Below the pieces are notes generated by a model. It had not been told where the DNA came from. It did not search any database and saw only the letters and a list, made by a program, of their open reading frames with translations. A DNA stretch of 64,000 nt, taken from NCBI GenBank assembly GCA_029781865.1, contig JAKOVW010000062.1, positions 1 to 64,000 on the forward strand. Direction: 5' to 3'. The stretch's first letter is position 1. Each line of letters starts with the position of its first letter. Below are positions 26,608 to 36,169 of this stretch, in pieces. Source of the DNA: Bacteroidota bacterium. GTDB lineage: Bacteria > Bacteroidota > Bacteroidia > Chitinophagales > Saprospiraceae. The translations under genes and the position numbers were made by a program.

Positions 26608-29600
26608 TTATTTTTGAATCTGCTGTTGTAAGTCGGAAAGTAATTTCATAGCCATGACAAATCCGTTTACTTGTTCGGCAATTAAGATCAAACTTGTGTT
26701 CGATTGTTTGACGGAAAATTTGGTATTCAATCCAGCTACAGATTTCATAATCGATTGAAATGTAGGAGACTCAAAAAACAATGACGCCGGATTAGAAATA
26801 AAATAGCATTGCAGTTTTTTCTTTTTCAAAATCACCCGCTCAAATCCCAGTTGCTTTGCAATCCAACGCAATCGAAGTCCATTTAATAATTCTTCGACTT
26901 GTTCCGGAACCGGGCCAAACCGATCCCTCAGCTGGTTGCAAAAATTCTGGACGGCTTCTTCATTTTCTAATTTGTCCAATGCCTGATACAAATTCAAACG
27001 CTCCTGGATATTCGAAATATAATCATCCGGAATAAGCATTTCTATATCGCTGTCTATCGTGACGTCCCGAATGAATTGCTTTTCTTCTTTTTTGTCTTCG
27101 TCAAATAAATCTTTGAATTCATTTTCCTTTAATTCCAGCACTGCTTCTTCAAGAATGCGTTGATAGGTTTCGTAGCCGATATCCGCAATGAACCCACTTT
27201 GCTCTCCTCCCAGCAAATTTCCGGCGCCGCGTATATCCAGATCGCGCATGGAAACATGAAATCCGCTACCGAGGTCTGAAAATTCTTCAATCGTTTTTAA
27301 TCGCTTGCGGGCCTCCATGGTCAGGGTCGACGAAGGTGGTGCAAACAAATAACAATAGGCTTTCCGGTTGGAACGCCCTACCCTTCCGCGCAACTGATGC
27401 AAATCACTTAATCCGAATTGATGTGCATTATTGATGATGATCGTGTTTGCATTCGGAATGTCCAAACCGGTTTCAATGATGTTGGTACAAGCCAAGACAT
27501 CGTATTTCATGTCGATAAAATCTACCAATACCTTCTCCAGTTTTTCGGCTTCCATCTGACCATGAGCAACTGCAATATCTACCGTTGGACACATCCTGTG
27601 CAACATTGCAGCAATCTCTCCCAAAGACTTTACTTTATTGTGGACGAAAAATACCTGTCCACCGCGATACACTTCATGCATGATCGCATCGTGTATTAAT
27701 TGATCATTGAATACACGTCGTTCGGTATGAATTGGTTGCCGATTGGGTGGCGGAGTCTGAATTACGCTTAAATCCCTCGCAGACATCAAAGAAAACTGCA
27801 AAGTTCGGGGAATAGGCGTCGCAGTCAGAGTCAATGTATCTACATTGTATTTGAGATGCCGCAATTTTTCTTTTGCCGCAACTCCAAATTTCTGTTCTTC
27901 ATCAATAATCAGCAGACCAAGATCTTTGAACTTAATTTTTGAATTCAGCAAACTGATCGTACCAATAATGATATCCAACTTCCCGTCGGCAAGATTTTTG
28001 CTGATCTGTGTTTTTTCTTTTGTTGTACGAAATCTGGATACATAATCTACATCCACCGGGAATTCCTTAAATCGCTCGGTAAATGTACGGTAATGTTGTA
28101 AAGCCAGAATCGTAGTTGGAACCAGGACAGCGACCTGCTTTCCATCCTGAACGGCTTTAAATGCAGCGCGAATAGCAACCTCCGTTTTTCCAAATCCGAC
28201 ATCACCGCAGATGAGTCGATCCATGGGATGCGGTTTTTCCATATCTGCCTTGACATCCATTGTCGCTTTGAACTGGTCCGGAGTATCTTCATACATAAAA
28301 GATGCCTCAAGCTCTGCCTGTAAATAATTGTCCGGATGAAATGCGAATCCCTTTGCTGCTTTTCGCATTCCGTAAAGTTTGATCAGTTCTTTGGCAATAT
28401 CCTTTACTTTCTGCTTGGTTTTATTTTTCAGAATTTTCCAATGATCCGATCCCAGTTTACTTAGATTGGGTTCAGTTCCTTCCTGTCCGACAAACTTGGA
28501 AATCTTATGTAAGGAATGAATGCTGACGTATAAGATGTCATCATTTTTATAAATCAACCGTACTGACTCCTGCAATTGGCCATTGATATTTATTTTTTCC
28601 AGTCCGGCAAACCGCCCTACGCCATAATCCATGTGGGTAACAAAATCACCGGGTTGTAATTCCTTCAGTACTTTCAAACTTAGAGCCTGATCCTTGGTAA
28701 ATCCTTGTTTGATTTTGTATCCATGGAAACGGGAAAAAATCTGGTGATCGGTGTAACAGGCAATTTTTAAATCATGATCAATAAATCCCTCACGGATGGA
28801 CTTCACCTCGGGGATATATTGTATATCTGCTTTCAGGTCTTCGAAAATATTATAGAACCGCTCAATTTGCGCCGTGCTGTTTGTACAAATAAAGCAGTGG
28901 TAATTTTTTTGATTCAGATTTTTAATATCCTCAATGAGCAGATTAAAATTTTTATTAAAACTTGGTTGTGCCTGACTGCTGATACTTAATACCTGCATTT
29001 CCTCAATTCTGTCCGGGCGATTCTGGTAAAATACCAAGCGGAATTTTTCAAGTCCCTGCATAAACTCATCCGTGCTAATGAACTCGCGGTTATGTATGAG
29101 CTGAATGAACCGTTCCTCATCGTAATGTTTCATTTTATCCGCCTGACGGTTCGCTGATTCAAAACATTTGTTCAAAGATTCAATCGCTGCATGTAAATCA
29201 CGGATCCAAACGATGGTATTCTCCGGCAATAATTCAAACAGACTTTCCTTTGCATCCGTCTTATAATCGGAATGCATATTCGGTATAATTGAAAACCGCG
29301 AAATAGTTTGCTTTGAAAGTTGAGATACGGTGTCAAAGCTTCGGATACTTTCTACAAGTTCGTCATTCAATTCGATACGGAAAGGCAGGTCTGATGCATA
29401 CGAAAACACATCCAATATCCCTCCGCGAACTGAAAACTGCCCGGGTTCATAAACAAAATCCGTTCGGGTAAAACCGTATTGATTGAGTTTGATAAGAATA
29501 TCATCGAGATCCAGTTTATTGCCAATTGAAAATTCGATTTTAGAATGTTCAATAGCTTTTCCGGAAATCATTTTTTCAAAAATCGCTTCCGGATAAGTGA

Positions 29601-29970
29601 CCATGATGTGAGCCGGTCCCTTGATGAGCTTATGGATGGCATCAATTCGCTGTTGCGTCTGAAAGGAATCCAGTTCCTCAAAAAAGAGTGGCCGGCGGAA
29701 TGAATCCGGAAAAAACGAAATTTTGGCATTCGGAGCGAACTGTTCAATATCATTTAGGACATATGCGGCTTCTTCCTTATCTGAGCAAATGACTAAAAAT
29801 GATTCGGATTGATGGACGAAGCTTGATAAAATCAAAAAGCTATCCCTGGATCCACACAGACCCTCAATGATAATATTTTGCTTTTTGTCCTGACCCAAAA
29901 GTCTGGAAAGTTCCTTTCCTTTTGGATCCCGGGCGATGTAATCCTCCACCCGGATAATGTCCTGCTCCAC
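26608..29970 (-). CDS. mfd: Transcription-repair coupling factor Mfd
   Basis: The 1120-aa protein is a full-length Mfd with the expected order of domains. A UvrB-like N-terminal half comes first. An RNA-polymerase-interacting CarD-like domain follows near residues 455-520 (GDFVTHMDYGVGRFAGL). The RecG-like translocase has Walker A GDVGFGKTEVAIRAA, box II DEEQKFG, TATPIPRTL, and QLRGRVGRSNRKAYCYL. The TRCF domain is C-terminal. It removes stalled RNA polymerase at lesions and recruits UvrA. The start codon is GTG, with a TATCTTTG -7-like box only 5 bp upstream. The gene ends at 26608, converging on the DUF1572-like gene. Confidence 0.95.
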   Translation of the reverse strand: MEQDIIRVEDYIARDPKGKELSRLLGQDKKQNIIIEGLCGSRDSFLILSSFVHQSESFLVICSDKEEAAYVLNDIEQFAPNAKISFFPDSFRRPLFFEELDSFQTQQRIDAIHKLIKGPAHIMVTYPEAIFEKMISGKAIEHSKIEFSIGNKLDLDDILIKLNQYGFTRTDFVYEPGQFSVRGGILDVFSYASDLPFRIELNDELVESIRSFDTVSQLSKQTISRFSIIPNMHSDYKTDAKESLFELLPENTIVWIRDLHAAIESLNKCFESANRQADKMKHYDEERFIQLIHNREFISTDEFMQGLEKFRLVFYQNRPDRIEEMQVLSISSQAQPSFNKNFNLLIEDIKNLNQKNYHCFICTNSTAQIERFYNIFEDLKADIQYIPEVKSIREGFIDHDLKIACYTDHQIFSRFHGYKIKQGFTKDQALSLKVLKELQPGDFVTHMDYGVGRFAGLEKININGQLQESVRLIYKNDDILYVSIHSLHKISKFVGQEGTEPNLSKLGSDHWKILKNKTKQKVKDIAKELIKLYGMRKAAKGFAFHPDNYLQAELEASFMYEDTPDQFKATMDVKADMEKPHPMDRLICGDVGFGKTEVAIRAAFKAVQDGKQVAVLVPTTILALQHYRTFTERFKEFPVDVDYVSRFRTTKEKTQISKNLADGKLDIIIGTISLLNSKIKFKDLGLLIIDEEQKFGVAAKEKLRHLKYNVDTLTLTATPIPRTLQFSLMSARDLSVIQTPPPNRQPIHTERRVFNDQLIHDAIMHEVYRGGQVFFVHNKVKSLGEIAAMLHRMCPTVDIAVAHGQMEAEKLEKVLVDFIDMKYDVLACTNIIETGLDIPNANTIIINNAHQFGLSDLHQLRGRVGRSNRKAYCYLFAPPSSTLTMEARKRLKTIEEFSDLGSGFHVSMRDLDIRGAGNLLGGEQSGFIADIGYETYQRILEEAVLELKENEFKDLFDEDKKEEKQFIRDVTIDSDIEMLIPDDYISNIQERLNLYQALDKLENEEAVQNFCNQLRDRFGPVPEQVEELLNGLRLRWIAKQLGFERVILKKKKLQCYFISNPASLFFESPTFQSIMKSVAGLNTKFSVKQSNTSLILIAEQVNGFVMAMKLLSDLQQQIQK

Positions 29971-31413
29971 ATTGCAAAGATAAAGATAATTATAGAAAGG
30001 TCCGGAGAAAGGAATGGGGTTTCATGATAAAGTCTGAAAATAAGGGCATTGCATAAATGGAGTTACAACTATGGAATTGCAACCTATAGAGTTGCCAACT
30101 CTGTACGAAAATTAATTGGCATTCTACAAATTATTTTGTCGAAGAATATGTTGAAATTGGATTGTTAATTTAAACGGATAATATAAAATTGATTTTAAGT
30201 GACGTCGATAGAAAACTTATAATTTCATGATTTTGTATCCGGATTTATCAATATAGATTTGGCAACTCTGTACGAAATTATTTCAGCATTGCAAAATTAA
30301 TTTGGTAGGCACACATTTATTATATGTATTGTTAATTTACCAGAAATCTTACCAGACGAAGCTTAATTTTTCAATACCCAAGGGCTATGAATTCTTAAAA
30401 CAAATTTGTCCACTCCACTGAACGCAACTCCCGACAAAATTTGGCCGGAATTTCTCCAATCTTATTTTTCGAAGAATATCTTGAAATTGACTTGTTAATT
30501 TAAACGGATAATATAAAATTGATTTTAAGTGACGTCGATAGAAAACTTATAAATTCATGATTTTATATCCGGATTTATTAATATAGATTTGGCAACTCTG
30601 TACTAAATTAATTCAAGATTGCAAAATTTATTTGGTATCCGCGCCTTTCTTACATGCATTGTTAATTTAACGGAACTTCTACCAGGCCACGTTTATTTCC
30701 CCATTACTAAAGGTCAACGAACTCTTGAAAAAAATTTGTCTGCCTGAATACGCTCAACCCGATTTGAAACTTGACTGGATTTTCCTAAATTCTATTTTTC
30801 AAGAATATTTTGAACTTGAATTGTTAATTTATACGGGTAATAACAAATTGAATTTTTGTAGAAATTGATAGAGATCGCATCATTTCATGATTTTATATCC
30901 GGATTTATCAATATAGATTTGGCAACTCTGTACTAAATTAATTCAGTATCGCAAAATTTATTTGGTATCTATGCATTTATTATACGCATTGTTAATTTAG
31001 CGGAAAATCAGTAGGAATAAAATTCCATGCAAAAGTTACCCTAAAACGACAATTCCTCAATATAATGTGGCTTAACTACAACTGATCATAAACTCAATAT
31101 TATTAGAATTTGATCTGAAACCATTTATGAATTCTCCAGGAACTATTCAGAACGCATTGTTAAACTTTGCAAAATCCGACTAAAACAAATGTTTGCTTTC
31201 CGATGAATTTTGTTGCCTTAATTCCGTTCCATCCCACAATGGAACGAACATAGATTTGGCAACTCTGTACGAAATAATTTTCATTTCATCCGATAAAATT
31301 TAATTCACTACCCGGGTCACAACCGTCTTGTTAATTAATTTTATTTTTCGCAGACTTTACGAACAACTCAAGTCCCTGAAAATTTGACAGAATAAGAAAA
31401 GGAATTTGTATGT
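29971..31413. repeat. 1.4-kb non-coding array with ~165-bp phased motif
   Basis: The motif TGTTAATTTA or a close variant recurs at 30163, 30330, 30493, 30660, 30822, 30990, 31159 and 31329, at intervals of 162-170 bp. Two alternating ~165-bp subunits make a 330-bp superunit. One subunit is well conserved and carries GGATTTATCAATATAG, then GGCAACTCTGTAC (30260, 30590, 30920; also 30094 and 31257). The other subunit is more diverged. The array lies between the divergent starts of mfd and the GHMP kinase gene. No long reading frame, tRNA or known repeat family is recognised, and no direct-repeat/spacer structure of CRISPR type is present. Confidence 0.8.
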
Positions 31414-31422
31414 TTGTTTCTC

Positions 31423-32304
31423 ATGTATTCCAAAAGGATTTACCCCTCTAAAATTTTACTGACCGGCGAATATTCCGTATTGCTTGGAAGCCCGGCTCTG
31501 GCAATACCATGGACCGGAAGATACGCAGAATGGATTGATTCAGGTACACAGGTCAATCGTCCTTTACTGGACTTCTTTCATTATATCCAAAATCATCCAA
31601 CTCTGAAAACCTGCTTCTTGCTGGATTCATTTGATGCCTATATCAAACAGGGAGCTTATCTGAAAAGTACTATTCCTTACGGATATGGCTTAGGTAGTTC
31701 GGGCAGTTTTTGCGCAGCCATTTTCCATCGATTTTCAAATGTCGAAGATCAAGATACCCATTTGGTGCATCATTTATTGAAATTAATGGAAAGTCATTTT
31801 CATGGAGAAAGCTCCGGATTGGATCCAATGGTTTGTTATTATAACAGCGCTGTAAAGATTTGCAATGGAATCATCTTATTTCCGGAAATAGCTAGCGATG
31901 AGGTATTCATAAAACATAATCTCAAACTGATTGATACCAAACTTTCCAGAAACACACAAGGATTGGTATCCCATTTTAAAGAATCCATTGAGCACAAAAC
32001 TTATTTATCCAAAATTAATGAAGAGATTATTCCAACAAATAATTTAATCATGGACTCGTTGCTAAATAATAACACTCCTGATTTTGTTTACAACTGGAAG
32101 AAATTGAGCATATCCAGTATCGATGTGTTTAACCAAATGATTCCCGGATCATTTATTGACTTCTGGAAAAATGGCATTGAAACGGATACTTATTATTGTA
32201 AACTATGTGGTGCCGGAGGTGGAGGATTATTTCTTGTAATGGTCTTAGATGAACTTGCTTTCACCTCCTCATTAAGTATACATGCACTTGAGTTGTTTCA
32301 GTAA
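31423..32304 (+). CDS. GHMP-family kinase (mevalonate-pathway-like)
   Basis: The product is 293 aa from the ATG at 31423; a TTG at 31414 would add three residues. It carries the GHMP hallmarks: SKILLTGEYSVLLGSPALAIP at the N-terminus and the phosphate-binding loop PYGYGLGSSGSFCAA near residue 90. HGESSGLDPMVCYY follows, as in mevalonate-type kinases, and then a glycine-rich CGAGGGGLFLVM motif. It is a soluble ATP-dependent small-molecule kinase. It resembles the Bacteroidota GHMP kinases placed in or near the mevalonate route to isoprenoids, but no other isoprenoid gene is adjacent, so the exact substrate is open. Confidence 0.75.
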   Translation: MYSKRIYPSKILLTGEYSVLLGSPALAIPWTGRYAEWIDSGTQVNRPLLDFFHYIQNHPTLKTCFLLDSFDAYIKQGAYLKSTIPYGYGLGSSGSFCAAIFHRFSNVEDQDTHLVHHLLKLMESHFHGESSGLDPMVCYYNSAVKICNGIILFPEIASDEVFIKHNLKLIDTKLSRNTQGLVSHFKESIEHKTYLSKINEEIIPTNNLIMDSLLNNNTPDFVYNWKKLSISSIDVFNQMIPGSFIDFWKNGIETDTYYCKLCGAGGGGLFLVMVLDELAFTSSLSIHALELFQ

Positions 32305-32451
32305 ATTTCTGTTGCTAAGTTGAGATAAAAGGTTCTTTAATGGTAGCATTTTATGCTCTAATGTGAATGCCCATTGATTCATTTAGCATTACTTTCTAAA
32401 TTCTAAACACGTCCTGAACTAAACGATCGCAAAAGGCAAATATCTTTATCC

Positions 32452-34656
32452 TTATTTCTCCATTTTGTTTAAATAATTCAGATAAAGCAAAAGATCTTCA
32501 TCCTGTAAAACGTGATCGATAATTTCCTTTCTGGAAAGTTCTTTACCGGAATCAAATGCTTTCAGATCCAGATGTAACTTATATTGCGACTGATACCTGA
32601 TCATATCTGCCTCTGCTGATTTGAACGATTTGTAAATACCAAAATAGTATTTATACCTACTTTCATCCCCCTTTTTCTCAACAAAAACAACACCCTCTGA
32701 GAAACGCACCAATGGATGATTCAGAATACTTGCGGATTCTCCAAGGTATATTGAATACGTCAGCCCGGTTCTCCATATCCTGAATGATTCCTGCCGCTCT
32801 GATTTTAAAGCTGCTGGCACAGGAATGGAAGCATAATTTATTTTAAGTCTGTTTGAATCAACTTGCAACACATTGGTTTCAATCCGTTTATTTAATTTTT
32901 CTGCTGCAACGGATTTGATGCCATTGATTTTTAAATTGGCAACAGGCAATGATGAACCAACCCCGATGCAACTGATTCTTTGTTTCGCTATCTTTTTATC
33001 GACTAAATACTTCTCCAGTTCTTCAGCCTTTTTGATCGAAAAATATAAATTGACCGGATCCTGACTGTCTTCATATGAGTGACCTATGAATTGGATCTTT
33101 AAATCCGATTGGACTTGCATCATCGCAACCAATTTATCGAGATTCTTCTGCGTTTTGCTTTCATTTATAAAATTCTCTTCATTGTAATACACGGGCTCGA
33201 TAAAATAATTTTTTCGCTCTTCTTTTTTTAAATTCTCTGCTAACAATTCATCCTCTCTTCCCAATATGCTATTCTCATTTCCCGAAGATTCAATATCCAC
33301 TATTGAATTTAAAGCACTGCCTTTAGCTTCTGTCAATTGCTCTGTTAGTTCGCCTTTAAAATAACAAAGGTAGATATCCTGACCTCCCAGATTATCTATT
33401 TTTCGATCTGAACTAAAGATGCCCGCTAATCCATCGTTACTCAATCTGAAATACAAATCATTACCTGCAGAATTAATGGGTATTCCCAAATTTTGTGGTT
33501 CTGACCATTGCTGAGCTTCCGGTTGATACCTGGATTTAAAAATATCAAAACCTCCTATTGAATGTAAATTATCAGATGAAAAATATAAAGTAAGTCCATC
33601 TTTGGCAAGAAATGGATTCTCCTCATTAAATGGTGTATTTATTTTCGGCCCGAGATTAACTGGACGCGACCAGGTTGAATTTCTCTTGACCGAAAAGTAT
33701 AGATCATACGCCCCGTAACCACCTGCGCGACAACTCGAAAACAGCAACAGAGAATCCTGAAAGATACAAGCAGAATGATCTCCGATTTCCGCAATCATCG
33801 GACCATTGAATAATGAATAATTTAATTTAGAATTCTTATGGTCAAGACTATCTGTTAAAATTGTTCCCTGATCATCGTTCCAACTTCGATAAAAAACCAG
33901 GACAGTGCCATTTTCGGCAACAGCAAGAATCCGGTCTTCCATATTGCTGTTTAATTCAGGTTCGCTAAGACGATTCAGGGACCAGCTACCATTGGTTTGT
34001 TTCATGTAAAAAATGTCCGATCTCCATCTGCCCTGTTCAGTATCATTTAATCCTTGCGAATTTCGCTTACCTCCTGTATTGTTTTCGCGAACGGCACTGA
34101 TGTAATATCCTGTATTATTTTTAGGATCCGGAACCGGAGCAAATTCATCCAGACTGGTATTGATGGAAGATCCTATTGATTCAACGATGGCGAGCGGTTG
34201 TCTTCGATTCAATTTTATTCCTGATTCACAACGAAGCAATTCGTTCTTTACAAATGGCTTTTGTGCATCATTATTTTTTACTGCTTTCAAATAATTTTTA
34301 TACTGAACTATAGCTTCTTCGAATTTATATTTGTGCTGATAGCATTTCGCCAGGTTCCAGTTGGCCACTTTATCGATTGGATCGCCGACAACTAATGCTT
34401 TTTCGAAACAGCGGATTGCAAAATCAAGATCATTGGCTTTGTAAGCACTGCTGCCTGCATCCATTAAGTACGTCTTGTCTTTTTCTATTTTATTCCAGGA
34501 TAGCTTAAAATATTTACTCGCTTCAAAATAGTCCTGTCTCTTATATTTATCAACCGCAAGCCTGAGCATTTCTGACTCGGATTGCGCATAAAGCAGCGAA
34601 AAAGAAAAAAAAAGTAAAGCTATTGGAAGCTGCCTGATATTGAAACAGTAATTCAA
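32452..34656 (-). CDS. TPR/PD40-propeller/OmpA-like envelope protein
   Basis: The 734-aa product has a signal peptide (~1-24). TPR-like helices lie at ~28-140. A PD40/WD40-like beta-propeller spans ~160-430 (repeated blades such as GLTLYFSSDNLHSIGGFDIFKS). An OmpA C-terminal peptidoglycan-binding-like domain lies at ~500-615 (KIQFIGHSYED... and RISCIGVGSSLP), followed by a short SPOR-like tail. This order recalls PorE-type proteins that tether T9SS parts to peptidoglycan, although the regulatory-fold domain of PorE is not evident. It lies 11 bp downstream of the E2 gene on the same strand. The assignment to T9SS is inference. Confidence 0.75.
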   Translation of the reverse strand: MNYCFNIRQLPIALLFFSFSLLYAQSESEMLRLAVDKYKRQDYFEASKYFKLSWNKIEKDKTYLMDAGSSAYKANDLDFAIRCFEKALVVGDPIDKVANWNLAKCYQHKYKFEEAIVQYKNYLKAVKNNDAQKPFVKNELLRCESGIKLNRRQPLAIVESIGSSINTSLDEFAPVPDPKNNTGYYISAVRENNTGGKRNSQGLNDTEQGRWRSDIFYMKQTNGSWSLNRLSEPELNSNMEDRILAVAENGTVLVFYRSWNDDQGTILTDSLDHKNSKLNYSLFNGPMIAEIGDHSACIFQDSLLLFSSCRAGGYGAYDLYFSVKRNSTWSRPVNLGPKINTPFNEENPFLAKDGLTLYFSSDNLHSIGGFDIFKSRYQPEAQQWSEPQNLGIPINSAGNDLYFRLSNDGLAGIFSSDRKIDNLGGQDIYLCYFKGELTEQLTEAKGSALNSIVDIESSGNENSILGREDELLAENLKKEERKNYFIEPVYYNEENFINESKTQKNLDKLVAMMQVQSDLKIQFIGHSYEDSQDPVNLYFSIKKAEELEKYLVDKKIAKQRISCIGVGSSLPVANLKINGIKSVAAEKLNKRIETNVLQVDSNRLKINYASIPVPAALKSERQESFRIWRTGLTYSIYLGESASILNHPLVRFSEGVVFVEKKGDESRYKYYFGIYKSFKSAEADMIRYQSQYKLHLDLKAFDSGKELSRKEIIDHVLQDEDLLLYLNYLNKMEK

Positions 34657-34667
34657 ATCAGAATGTA

Positions 34668-35969
34668 TTAAATGGTCTGATTCACATCAAATTGTTCAAG
34701 ATAGTCGCCGATTCTTCTCAGGAAAGAACCACCCAACGCACCATCGACAACCCGATGATCATAAGATAAGGAAAGAAACATCATGTGTCTGATTCCGATG
34801 CTGTCTCCGGTTGGGGTTTCTATGACAGCCGGCTTTTTCTTGATTGCTCCGGTAGCCAATATGGCAACCTGTGGCTGATTGATAATCGGAGTGCCCATGA
34901 CATTGCCAAAGGTACCCACATTGGTTATTGTAAACGATCCATCCTGGATTTCCTCAGGTTTTAATTTATTATTCCGTGCACGATCTGCAAGATCGTTTAC
35001 CTGATAAGTCAATCCAACGAGATTTAAGCGGTCTGCATTTTTGATTACAGGAACAATTAAATTACCTGACGGAAGCGCTGCCGCCATACCGATATTGATA
35101 TCCGGTTTTTTAATTATCTGTGTGCCTTGCACAGAAATATTGACCATTGGATAGTCTTTGATCGCTTTTGCAACGGCTTCAATAAACACAGGAGTGAACG
35201 TAATTTTTTGCTGGTATTTTTTGATAAACGCATCTTTTACTTTATCGCGCCATAATACAATCGGAGTCACATCAATTTCAACAAAAGAGGTAACATGCGG
35301 AGAAGTATGCTTGCTCATGACCATATGATCGGCAATGAGTTTGCGCATGCGATCCATTTCAATGATCTCTACATTACCGGACATGGAAATTGCAGGAGCA
35401 GCTGGGGCGGTATAAACCGGAACCGATTTTGCCGGAGTTTCCGGTGCTGAAGTACTCACTTCTTTATTGCTGGATAAATAAGCTATGAGATCTCTTTTTG
35501 TCAATCGACCCTCCAATCCGGAACCCTGTATTCCTTCCAGTTTTGACATGGGAATATTTTCCTGTTTCGCAATATTTCGCACGAGGGGTGAATAAAAGCG
35601 ATTCGATGAAATTTTTTGTTCTTCTGGAATATTCACTTCCTCTTCAACAACCGGAGATTTGGAAGGCGTTTGTGTTTTAATGCCGGTATCGGCAACCGGA
35701 CTTCCATTCGTTACAACTGCAGATTTGGCTTCAGTTTCAATATGAGCAATGACTTTACCAATGGCAACCACTTCATTTTCTTTATACAAAATTTTGGTTA
35801 TAACACCTTTGGAAGGGGATGGAATTTCACTATCCACTTTATCGGTCGCTATTTCTAGAATGGTTTCATCCTGTTCAACCGTATCGCCCTCTTTTTTCAG
35901 CCATTTTAAAATGGTAGCTTCCATGATGCTTTCCCCCATCTTGGGCATAACCAGATCCACTTTAGCCAT
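34668..35969 (-). CDS. 2-oxoacid dehydrogenase E2 (dihydrolipoamide acyltransferase)
   Basis: The product is 433 aa from the ATG at 35969; a TTG at 35975 would add two residues. An N-terminal lipoyl domain has the lipoyl-lysine motif EIATDKVDSEIPSP. A Pro/Ala linker leads to a peripheral-subunit-binding domain (SPLVRNIAKQENI...GLEGRLTKRDL). The catalytic domain ends with SYDHRVVDGALGG, which contains the essential His and Asp. It transfers acyl groups to CoA in a pyruvate or, more likely, branched-chain/2-oxoglutarate-type complex; the sequence alone does not decide. E1 and E3 genes are not adjacent. Confidence 0.9.
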   Translation of the reverse strand: MAKVDLVMPKMGESIMEATILKWLKKEGDTVEQDETILEIATDKVDSEIPSPSKGVITKILYKENEVVAIGKVIAHIETEAKSAVVTNGSPVADTGIKTQTPSKSPVVEEEVNIPEEQKISSNRFYSPLVRNIAKQENIPMSKLEGIQGSGLEGRLTKRDLIAYLSSNKEVSTSAPETPAKSVPVYTAPAAPAISMSGNVEIIEMDRMRKLIADHMVMSKHTSPHVTSFVEIDVTPIVLWRDKVKDAFIKKYQQKITFTPVFIEAVAKAIKDYPMVNISVQGTQIIKKPDINIGMAAALPSGNLIVPVIKNADRLNLVGLTYQVNDLADRARNNKLKPEEIQDGSFTITNVGTFGNVMGTPIINQPQVAILATGAIKKKPAVIETPTGDSIGIRHMMFLSLSYDHRVVDGALGGSFLRRIGDYLEQFDVNQTI

Positions 35970-36169
35970 AGTCAAAAATTTGTGTAAAACTAAGCAAATT
36001 CGGGCATGAGTTGATAGCTTAATAGTCTATTGCCTATGCCTTTTCCTCAAAATCCGACAGGACTGCTTGAATTACAGAGCATTTCTTATTAGGGTATAAA
36101 ATGTTGAGATTTCCTGTACAAGCCACAAAATGAATCAAAAAAGAGATCCTCGCTCCATTTCACGGAATC

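Noticed and set aside
30090-31340. CRISPR or integron cassette array
   Set aside because: The conserved motif is short and the intervening sequence is itself repeated in two types. No integrase or cassette reading frames are present.
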